NCBI GenBank assembly: GCA_933207985.1
Contig: OW240912.1
Coordinates: 230,985,341 to 231,049,340 of the forward strand
Direction: 5' to 3'
DNA length: 64,000 bases
DNA from: Pelobates cultripes
Taxonomy: Eukaryota; Chordata; Amphibia; Anura; Pelobatidae
The position numbers were made by a program, and so were the translations under genes. This document shows, piece by piece, positions 55,490 through 64,000 of this stretch (positions are counted from its first letter, which is position 1; every line of letters starts with the position of its first letter). The notes below the pieces were generated by a model. It ran no database searches, was not told the origin of the DNA, and saw only the letters and a list, made by a program, of their open reading frames with translations.

Positions 55490-55782
55490 AAAACAATGGA
55501 TTCTTTTTTTTTTTTTTTTACTCATACGCTGAGAGATAGCTGGAATAACAAAGCCATGGGGCCTAAGTACTGGATTAAACATGTGTAGAACATTATATTC
55601 CACGAAATAACAGTGCCAGGCCCAGAAGATGTGGTAGAAAAGTCTAGAGGTCCAAGTCCTTGCAGGAAAAACTGATGAAAATGATACAGTAACACACAGG
55701 TAAACTATATGTTGAACACTGACGTTACAAGCATGGTAGAGATGTCACAACACACTAATAAACTAAAAATGCACAACCAAAT
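55490..55782. repeat. ~290-bp interspersed repeat, copy 2
   Basis: Partner of 53665-53972; contains an extra GCCCAGAAG-type insertion near 55620. Confidence 0.85.
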
Positions 55783-58700
55783 CCATGGCTACTGTACTAC
55801 CAACATTGATTTGTTGCCTGGTATCCCAGTGTGTGCTAGAGCCTTTAATGGCTCTTCTACTCCATGCCCATAATTATCAACTATCTACATCTTTATTCTT
55901 TGTCTCTTGTTCTTCTTATTGTCAGAGTATTTTTGAATATTGTTCCAATATAAGGTTGAGGATTAAGCAGAATATATACCTTGAGACAGTGTCTAATCCT
56001 GTTATGACCTGCATTTTACTTGTGTTGATTTGCGGTATTTCATCGTACACAATGTTCTTAAATTAATACAGATTGTATTCTAATACCGTTGGAAAAGATG
56101 CAACATACCTCCACTACAAAATGTGCCTCTTGGGTTCTCTAGGCAGAGATTTGCAGTGATGAGTTAACTCTCTTGCCTGGGACCCTGGGGATTATATAGC
56201 GGTTCACGAACACACCACTGTTACTTTATGTCTTTTTTTAAATAATTTTGTTATGGCTGTTAGCTTTTGCCTGTTGTTTTTGAAAATATGCTGCCATGTG
56301 AATTGTATACTGTCCACAAAACTGTATTTCTTGAGCATTATCAAATAAAAAGTAAAAACAAAAATATGCTTATAAACAAACCCATTGTCTTATGTGCTGG
56401 ATCACCCACTAGTACTGAGTATCTATATTAAAAAAAATAAGCAGTTATTTTTTGGTACCAGATCCTCCCACACCAATGTTCTAGAACTGTACTGGAAACT
56501 TTATTCTTGCAAATAAAACCAATTCTAAAAGTTGCCACTTAACAGCACTTAAAATGCTAACTAGACACAATGTGCTGATAAAGGTATTTGTTAAAATGCT
56601 GGTAAGCATGTCTTAATAAACGTGTGATGTTTAATTAACCAATACTTCAAATAATTGACTAATCCACCCGACAATTAAATGGTAAACATGCTGGTAATAT
56701 AATGGAGCTCTGAAGTACTGAAGTGTTTAAAAAAGAAAGATACATTATGCTTCCACTGGCTATCAATTGCATCCAGAATATTGGCTTTGCCAATCAATTG
56801 CTATCGCCCCATTTCACTTAATGTAAAGAAACCTATTTATTGTGTTTAGATTTTTGGAAATATGCAATGTTGTCATTAACATTATTGTAACAATATTTTG
56901 GACCAGACTTGGACTTGGACTAGACTACATGGGTGGAACAAATTTTCAGTTGAACCAGCCTATCCAAAAATGTAAAAAAATATTTCAGAACAACAAAATT
57001 CGTCCTTATGGTGGTTCAAATACAATTAACTTTATACACACAAATATTTGGACAAAAAATTCTGACAGCCAGAAAGGCAGGGAAAACAGAGGCCTACAGG
57101 TGTGCTGCAATTCAAAAATATTACTACAATATTGATAAATGCTTAGCCTAATGACTTATAGCCATTTTTTCAATGCCAATTCTGAGATGGTAAAATTAGA
57201 TTATCATGTATCTAGATTAAAAAAAAAATAGAGAGAGAGGTAACTTGTATATTAATTGATTGTCATCTGTTTTTTTTTGTTTGTTTTTTTTTAACTCGTA
57301 ATAATAGACAATGAAGGAGTCATTTTAATTTGAAAAAAAGAAGGGTCTTTTAAAAAATGAAAGGAGAATGTCAGTGGGCAACTGACCACCCACTTATCAA
57401 TTCCATCCTGAAAATAACATAGTTCGGCTGTACATAATAAAAAAAAACAAACTACCATGCACAGTACATGCAGGCTTCACCTGTGCAGTGAACTGCAACC
57501 TCACAATGTGTGCATTTCTGAGGGAAGAAGCTTGCAATTTGCAAAGCACAAGAACAGATACTCACTTCCTTTCTGCACAACTTGCATTTTGCACATGGGT
57601 CTATTGCGAGTACTCAAAATGTTTCTTAACATTGCTTTGTGGGCACAATACCATCAACCATTTGCTTTGCGTCTGCTTAGGACATGGGTGAATTTGCATT
57701 GGTGGCAGTGGAAGCTGTCGCAACACTACCTATACACCAGCACTTTGTTGATTTATGTTAAGGAAATGTTGACAATGGTAGTACTGGTAATGTTGATGGT
57801 AGTGGTATCGATTGTGGTAACAATGACGGTGGGTGAACTTGTTTTGCCACTGGTAGCAAGAACATCTGATGTTACAACTGTCTCCATTTGATGAGGTGAT
57901 TGCAAAGCAGATACAGATGGACTTGCAGATGATGGAGAATATGCAGGAGGAAAGTGCACCCTAGCTGCCAGTGATATAAGGCTGCTTCCTCTTCAGACTC
58001 TCCTCTAGTAATTCCTATGGCTCATCATACTTATAGTCAAGAAGCTCCTGTTCCTAAGGTAAAGGTGCTATGTCTACAATAGTGGGAAAACAGATTTATC
58101 ATCACCTCATTCATCACCACCAAGACCAGGGACATTGGTTTGGTATTCTGCTCTACATCTTCATTAAAGATTAGCTTTGATAACCCCCACAAAGTTGACT
58201 CTGCTGTGGTTTCCCTTATTTGCTTCTAGGTAATGCTACAAGATAGTATAATGCTTGAACAAACTCTGGTAGAGGGAGATGCAGTGCCAGTGGAAGTCTC
58301 ATCCCAAATCATTGTACAATGATAGGGATGAGAAAAAGCCAATTGCTTCTTTTGGTGTTAAATTGGATGTAGGGTACATACAGCTACTCACACTACCCTA
58401 CAAATAGTGGTGGTGGTGAAGATGTCAACAGTCCTAATTGCAGAAAGAGGTTTCAGATGTTCAGAGGCCATGATAGTAGATTGGAGAAAATAATCCCTAC
58501 CTCCTCTCAATTTTGTTTTGGGATTAGTACATTTCACTGATGATTGTAAACTTGTTTTTGCAATAAACTTGAGATACAAATAATTGTGTATTGTGTAAAC
58601 TAACAGAACTTTATTCAGCAAAAGTGGTTGATGGACTTACTACTATGGGTTGGTGCTTGATGGATTTACTACTGTAACATTATGATGTTTCACTTTAAGA

Positions 58701-59640
58701 AACACAAGGCTCTACACAGCATACAGTGCACTGTACAGTACTCATACACTTGTACAGCACATACTCGGCTAAACACACAGAAAAAAATTAAAAGAATTTT
58801 CTTTCTACAAACACTTAAAAAAAGACCTGTCAAACTGTAAATTGGTGATTCAATGTTGGTGTTTCACTGAAAGAAAATGTCTTTCTAAAAATCTTCCACT
58901 CAAAGTTTCTGTGAGTGCTAAACTTGGGCACCGCCAACATTATATGTTCGTCCAAAAATATTCAGACTAAAAATAATTAGTTAATTCATTTTCACCCTAG
59001 ATTCATTCATTATTTGTGTTTCAGAATTTGCTTTGGATGATTCCGATTCGTGTTGCAACTGCGTCTTCTAGACGTTTAGTAAATAACTCCTTTAATTGCT
59101 ACTCTTGTAGGATTGCCATATTTAAGGGTACCAAATTAGGGTGCTGTTTAGTAGATTGATTCTTTTTGGTATCCTTATGACAATCCCACAAGGATAAGGG
59201 AGCTATTTACTAAGAATCTGAAAGACCATAATTAAGAAAAGGGAGGGCTTTTTCATATAATATTTTTGCAAGATTTTGGGCTTTCAGGCAGCTATATATA
59301 ATATTTGCATAATTAATTATATATAAGTCACATCACAGCACACAACATACATAAAAAAACGAGAACATTTGGAAGCAGAAAATTCCTTAAATCACTAATA
59401 AAATACTTACAACGTATGTACTTTGTATGACTGTGTTTATAGTCTTGTGTATGTGAGGCAGTGTGTGTATATACTGTCTGGATGAGTGTTTGCGTGTGTA
59501 TTGCAGTGGGTCTAAATGTGTATATACAAACACACACGTAGACTCCTGAATACACATACACAGACTGCAAAATATGCAGAGACTCCCTCAAAAGAATCAC
59601 AGGAAGCACATACAGAAGTAAAAGCCCTTAAAATGCAACA
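55783..59640. other. No gene seen
   Basis: About 3.9 kb of A+T-rich DNA. 57690-57960 has a GGTAGT/GGTAATGTTGATGGT-rich stretch giving a Thr/Ile-rich minus frame; 58380-58440 is TGGTGGTGG-rich; 59440-59560 has irregular TGTGTG. None has a recognisable family. Confidence 0.4.
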
Positions 59641-59664
59641 AATACAACAAATGTAAATGCAGAA

Positions 59665-60159
59665 TCTATGAAGAGATAAAGCAATTACTGGAGTCTCAGT
59701 TACAAGTACTCAGACATGACATGCTTACTAATTTTAATGAGATTAAACAAGACACAAAACAAAGTAGTAAATGTTATGAAAGAAAAAATTGTATATTTTG
59801 AAAACCAAATCATGACTCTTAAAGAGGCAGTGGAACATTTAACAAACAAAACAAATAGTCTTGAACAAAAAATATCAGATTTAGAGGACAGATCGAGAAA
59901 ATTCAATTTAAGGTTTCGTGGTATATCTGAGGAAATTTCACCGGACAAAATGGAAGACTACCTATTGGGTCTATTTAAAGCTGTCCTTCCTGAAGTACCA
60001 ACAATAGAGTACCAAATTGAAAGAGTTCACCGGATATTAAAACCAACTAATATTGCTACACAACTGCCAAGAGATGTCATAGCGAATTTCCGTTCATTAC
60101 ACTTTAAAGAAAAACTACTGAAAGCCAGACGTATAAATTCCCTGAAAAATACCTGCTAA
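59665..60159 (+). pseudogene. L1-type ORF1 remnant
   Basis: In one frame RHDMLTNFNEIKQDTK (59690-59740) then, after a shift near 59765, a coiled-coil-like KIVYFENQIMTLKEAVEHLT, LEQKISDLEDRSRKFNLRFR (residues typical of the coiled coil to RRM junction), GISEEI, and IEYQIERVHRILKPT with FRSLHFKEKLLKARRI. This is the L1 ORF1p pattern (LEDRSRR.NLR..G, IERVHR). ORF1p is a trimeric RNA-binding chaperone. The frame ends at 60159; the C-terminal domain is short. Confidence 0.8.
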
Positions 60160-60619
60160 AAAGACATAATATTTTTGCAAGATTTCTCCTACTATACAAG
60201 AACTTGGAGAAAGTCATTTTTAACAGTAACTAACTTTATTTTTTTTTAAAACAACATTAGGTTCCAATGAAGCTCTCCTGCGGCTTTAAGATTTATTTGG
60301 AAAGGAGAAAGACTTTTCTTTACCAGCGTAAATGAAGCCACGAGATGGATGGAATCAATTCCAGTTATAATGCCCCCTCATCTTGGCCGTGATGAAAGCA
60401 GCTAAGAAGAAGAAGAGCTTTAAGATATAAAAAGAACAGCCAAAATATGGAAATAAGAAGAAGGAGGTGGTGAGTGGGGTGGTAGAGGGAGAGGGAAGGA
60501 GGTGGTGAAAGAAAATAAAGTTCTCAGATAAAGGTAAAACAAACATAAATAGAGATAAAGTAATAAGGCAGACGCTATAAGCGAGGCAGATTAATATCAA
60601 GTTATTAGCAAGCTAATAG

Positions 60620-60890
60620 CAAGTCTCAAAAATTACACATTCGTTAAATCTAATGGAATTTCACTTCAAAGTATTAAACAGATGGCATTTTGTTCCATAA
60701 AAATTGAATAAAATGTACCCCACAACAGACCATCTTTTCTGGAGATGTGGGCTGACCATAGGAACATACAATCATATTTGGTGGGATTGTATAAAATTAA
60801 ATAATCTGTGGGAAGCAATTCACACATTTATTTCAACAAATTTAAATTTTGAGTTGAGGAGAGTGGTATTTTTAGGTAAAAGTTGATCAG
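60620..60890 (+). pseudogene. L1-type ORF2 C-terminal remnant
   Basis: The frame reads LNRWHFVP, stop, KLNKMYPTTDHLFWRCGLTI, GTYNHIWWDCIKLNNLWEAI. The 'W.P..L...YP..S..CWRC....GT..HIWW.C......FW' block is the Cys-rich C-terminus of L1-group ORF2. The sequence to ~61600 is A-rich with a pyrimidine-rich tract (61380-61430), possibly the 3' UTR. Confidence 0.7.
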
Positions 60891-61739
60891 TACTAAAATT
60901 CACTAATAGTTAAATTTTTAGGCACATAATTCAAATAGTTGCACAATGTTGTCACAGAAATGGTTCCGAGATATGTAACCCAATTGGATATATTTAGAAA
61001 CCTAAATAAGGATCACTATATAAGCATAGGAAACAGAGAGAAAATAAAAAAAGGAGAAAAGGGAAAAAGAGTAGAGTTTATACACTATCACATTAAATGT
61101 AAAGAGTTAAGAAAACTGTTGTCACAAAATACATAAGAAAGAACATAAAATAAATTAGAATTAAAGTATTTAAGGACACAAGAAAAAATGAAAAGAGATC
61201 GGAAAATAAGGATATTTTATGTTTTTAGTAGCAAGATGGTTGAGATAGGCTTTGCTAATATATATGGATTAATAATAGTAAACTATTGATCAAATATGTC
61301 TGCAGATGGATGGAGAAATTGTGTAAAGAGTATATTTGAGGAAGTTTAATAGTTTATTTAGGAAACGTGAAATTAGATTGCCTCCCTTTTCCCTTTTTCC
61401 CTCCTTTCTTCCCCCTTTTGCCTCTCACCTTCCTTTGATTTAGACTGTAGGTCAGAATCAATGAGGTAATATAAATGATAATAAAGTAAAACAATAGCAA
61501 AATATATAGAGGGGAAAAGAAAAAGGAAAAATAATAGGTGGCTGTGTTAAGTTAAGCATGAGACCCAAGGAAATAGAAAACAGTGAAGTATTTAAAAAAG
61601 TCAGTCCGGGTAGGCCTACTTATTGTCTATATAAAGATACAGTATCAGACTGATTTCTCGATATGATGAGAAAACAGTCTTTGCACCATTGGGGGTTGAT
61701 ATCCCCAACCGATTTATGTTTTTCTGTGTGTATGTATAT

Positions 61740-61855
61740 GCAACAATTGTCCGATATCTCTTATAGATGTAGATACTAAACTCTATGCCTCAATTCTGGC
61801 TGCTAGATTAAAAAAAATATTACCATCAATTATACATCAAGATCAAATAGGTATG
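61740..61855 (+). pseudogene. L1-type ORF2 RT fragment
   Basis: PISLIDVDTKLYASILAARL then KKILPSIIHQDQIG corresponds to the L1 RT start 'YRPISLLNVD.KI...ILA.RL...I...IH.DQ.GF'. It is cut off precisely where the PLE terminal region begins. It lies downstream of the ORF2 C-terminus at 60620, so it belongs to a different or rearranged L1 copy. Confidence 0.7.
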
Positions 61856-62141
61856 TATAATCTATAGAGGGAACATATAAAGGAAAAAACGCAATAGTGT
61901 GATACAGTAAATACAGTGAATAGTGCGCTTAAATGGATGCACTCACAAGATGATGAAGATGAAAAAGCATTCATAGGGTGCCTCCCCAGATAGCATAGGG
62001 GGCTAGTGGTTTCCCCTATCCGATGTAAAGCGACCAATGGAACACGGGACTCCAGATAAGTAATAGTAGAAAAGCAATACTTTTATTTTCTTAAAAGGTG
62101 AACAAGCACCATAAGAATAAAGGTTTAAAAGTGCAGCAATA

Positions 62142-62184
62142 GGTCCAACGCGTTTCGTTCAAGACTAGAACTTCATCAGGGACC
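62142..62184 (-). ncRNA. Hammerhead ribozyme (type found in PLEs)
   Basis: Minus strand 5'-3': stem I GGUCC; core CUGAUGA; stem II GUUC...GAAC (one extra A before it, 7-nt loop UAGUCUU); GAA; short self-complementary stem III ACGCGU; U at the cleavage-site nucleotide; stem I partner GGACC. All core nucleotides match consensus. A very short palindromic stem III is typical of PLE hammerheads, which are thought to work best as dimers. It is on the same strand as the PLE protein. Confidence 0.8.
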
Positions 62185-63002
62185 GCACAGTAAAAAAATC
62201 ACAGACAATATCATAGATTGTAAAATAACATCCTACTTTCCCCTTAACAAAACCTCTATATATAGGGCTAGTCCCAAAGTCCCATTGGTCCATAGTGTAG
62301 GAGTATCCAGTAGCCAGCCAATCATCTATCCAGGGGTATTGTCCTCCAGCTGATAGTGTTTGGGTAGTTTAAAAAGGGCGCGTTCAATGTAAAAGCCGAA
62401 ACCGGAAGTGGATGTCTGCCTTCACTTCCGCGTTCCATTTGCGTTCCATATGCGTACCAAACACGCTCCAAATGCGTTCCAAATACATTTACTGCTCTTT
62501 TTCAACTAGAACAGCGAGGAGCCATCAATATAAGTAATCATCAAAAGGACAAAGCCCAAAAGTGTTAAATGCATTAAATGTAATTAATCTTTAAAAGAAG
62601 AAAAGTGAATTAGTGCATGTAATATACAACAACCATGTTAAGATAGTTCATATGGAACTTCCCCACATATTATATATATGACAATATCATACACCATTAA
62701 ATAGTGCCATGTATGTCTATTTAAAGTGACAAACATCTCATTATTCGAAAAATAAGAACACAAATAATATATTCCTAAAAAAAGTTCCCTCAATATCAAT
62801 AATAATCATTTTAAACCATATAACCTGCAAGGTACACCTAACTATATAATATAAAGATTTTTTTTTTTTTTTTATTATATAAATTATGAATTGTATTGAT
62901 TAAAGACACTTCTTTTTCCCTATATTTAGACTGCCAGAGCTCCTCATATTCCCAAAGATACTTATGGAATAATTTACATAAAGGAGAAGAATAACCAAAA
63001 AA

Positions 63003-63998
63003 TCAGTCCAAGAAACACACCAGATCGATCCCAATATTCAGGCCCCTAGGTTCAAGGGTCTTTAGTTTGTGTATCCAAAAGGTTTCCCTTTGGGATAACT
63101 TTTTAATCCTATCACCTCCCCGCCAGTAGGGAAGGACATGTTCGATACCCATACACTTGAAATCTCTAAAGGAGAAGGATGGACAATTACTGCAATGGGC
63201 AGAGACTGAATGAGTAACCAGTCCTTTACGTATATTATTTAGGTGTTCCAAGATCCTGACTTTCAGGATACGTTTCGTGCGTCCCACATACTGTTTGCCA
63301 CACGGACACTGCAGTAAGTATACTACATAGTCCGTGTGGCAACCTATTAATGATTTAATCTTGAAAGTCTCCCCCGTGATATGGCTAATAAATTCCTTAG
63401 TTCTCCCCATAGAGGCGGTGGTACATGCTTTGCACACATTACATCCCCTAAAACAACCCGATTCAGGGGATACATTAGAACTATTCATTTTAATAGCATA
63501 GCTAGGGGCTAGCATATTTTTAAAGTTCTTATTTTTCTTAAATATCACCATCGGGCGTTCAGACAAAGAATTACCCAAAATGGGATCCTGTTGTAATATG
63601 GGCCAAAAATCACTTAGGCTCCTTTTGATCTTAAAATGATCCGTATTATATTGGGTGACAAAGGCTGATTTAAAATTCTTATTCCCAACAGTATTAGGAG
63701 GTTTATCCTCCAGGAGTTTGTTCCGTTCAAGGAGACCAATTGATCGAATTTCTTTTTCTAACGTATTCTTATTGTAGCCCCTTGCACATAATTTATTTTT
63801 TATATGGGAAGATTGAGTCTGGAAGTCTTGAGGGCGAGAACAATTGCGTCTCAATCTGGTAAATTGGCTCCGTGCTATGCCCCTAAGCCAAGGCTTATGG
63901 TGACAGCTTTGTTGGTGTACAAAGCCATTCCCATCTGTTGGTTTAAAAAAACATTTAGTTTGAATTTGACCCTGATCACAAAAAATATCAAGATCCAA
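63003..63998 (-). CDS. PLE protein, C-terminal part with GIY-YIG endonuclease (partial)
   Basis: Uninterrupted frame of ~331 residues, open at the window edge. Residues 1-150 are the RT thumb/post-RT region (FFKPTDGNGFVHQQSCHHKP; SQFTRLRRNCS; ARGYNKNTLEKEI). Linker with Cys cluster GCFRGCNVCKAC (~185-196). The GIY-YIG nuclease starts at DYVVYLLQCPCGKQYVGRT (~225-243), with Arg in ILKVRILEH, ECxx-like AHCSNCPSFSF, and the closing RETFWIHKLKTLEPRGLN (~303-320) then the stop at 63003. In PLEs it acts in the nucleus, nicking target DNA to prime reverse transcription by the N-terminal RT. No damage is visible in this part, unlike the copy at 22116. Confidence 0.88.
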   Translation of the reverse strand: MDLDIFCDQGQIQTKCFFKPTDGNGFVHQQSCHHKPWLRGIARSQFTRLRRNCSRPQDFQTQSSHIKNKLCARGYNKNTLEKEIRSIGLLERNKLLEDKPPNTVGNKNFKSAFVTQYNTDHFKIKRSLSDFWPILQQDPILGNSLSERPMVIFKKNKNFKNMLAPSYAIKMNSSNVSPESGCFRGCNVCKACTTASMGRTKEFISHITGETFKIKSLIGCHTDYVVYLLQCPCGKQYVGRTKRILKVRILEHLNNIRKGLVTHSVSAHCSNCPSFSFRDFKCMGIEHVLPYWRGGDRIKKLSQRETFWIHKLKTLEPRGLNIGIDLVCFLD

Positions 63999-64000
63999 AA

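Larger units (their letters stand above)
61856..64000 (-). mobile_element. Penelope-like element, 3' part (runs off window)
   Basis: GIY-YIG-containing frame on the minus strand (63003-63998), followed by ~1.1 kb of 3' non-coding DNA containing a hammerhead (62142-62184) and CGTTCCA(A/T)ATGCG repeats (62425-62490). The 3' end appears to abut the L1 RT fragment at ~61855, i.e. it inserted into an L1 copy. The RT part lies beyond the right edge. Confidence 0.82.

Noticed and set aside
57753..57959. Thr/Ile/Ser-rich minus-strand frame
   Set aside because: Repeated GGTAGT/GGTAAT-type codons, low complexity; no family match.

Overview
The window looks like non-coding, transposon-saturated vertebrate chromosome, most likely from a frog. 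I found no exon of a host gene, no rRNA or tRNA gene and nothing prokaryotic. The DNA is mostly A+T-rich, carries long dinucleotide and minisatellite tracts, and is built from repeat families known to be abundant in amphibians: DIRS tyrosine-recombinase retroelements, Penelope-like elements (PLEs), CR1/L2-group and L1-group LINEs, Tc1/mariner, hAT and piggyBac-type DNA transposons, and Ty3/gypsy retroelements. The amphibian assignment is inferred from this mixture; no diagnostic host gene supports it.

Layout. 0.3-4.7 kb: two piggyBac-like ends (TTAA plus a subterminal hairpin), one followed by an N-terminal transposase remnant, the other by AT-rich DNA and a large hairpin. 4.9-5.4 kb: probable LTR fragment. 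5.8-8.0 kb: a Tc1-like element with terminal repeats and a dead transposase, split by a TTAA-flanked MITE. 9.4-10.2 kb: a fold-back insertion with a 15-bp target duplication. 10.7-14.2 kb: an L2-like LINE split by a probable solo LTR. 15.3-17.1 kb: a 1.5-kb segment bracketed by a ~160-bp duplication. 17.4-18.6 kb: a mariner-like MITE swollen by a TTAATTAA minisatellite. 21-24.2 kb: a PLE with an inverted 5' fragment, then a long inverted repeat. 24.2-28.6 kb: a young, apparently non-autonomous LTR element with a tRNA-Leu-type primer binding site. 30-32 kb: satellite-like repeats and hAT pieces.

32.3-44.7 kb is a nested stack. An old DIRS element (minus strand) is interrupted in gag by a small DIRS-derived element and a near-complete 5-kb DIRS. 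The small element contains a hAT transposon with a perfect 8-bp target duplication, and that hAT contains a Ty3/gypsy fragment whose integrase end precedes reverse transcriptase in one frame (Gmr1-like order). 46-51.6 kb: two non-autonomous hAT elements with perfect 8-bp target duplications, one with a paralogous empty site 0.35 kb away. 53-56 kb: Tc1 and CR1 remnants and a repeat pair. 59.6-61.9 kb: L1 remnants. 61.9-64 kb: a second PLE, intact at its GIY-YIG end and carrying a near-consensus hammerhead ribozyme; it runs off the right edge.

Nearly all coding regions are broken; the one long uninterrupted reading frame is the terminal PLE. The relationships here are insertional (who landed in whom) rather than metabolic or operonic. 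The most unusual points are the nested stack, the integrase-before-RT gypsy fragment, the hammerhead, the LTR element flanked by a ~51-bp duplication instead of a short target duplication, and the MITE with its internal array.
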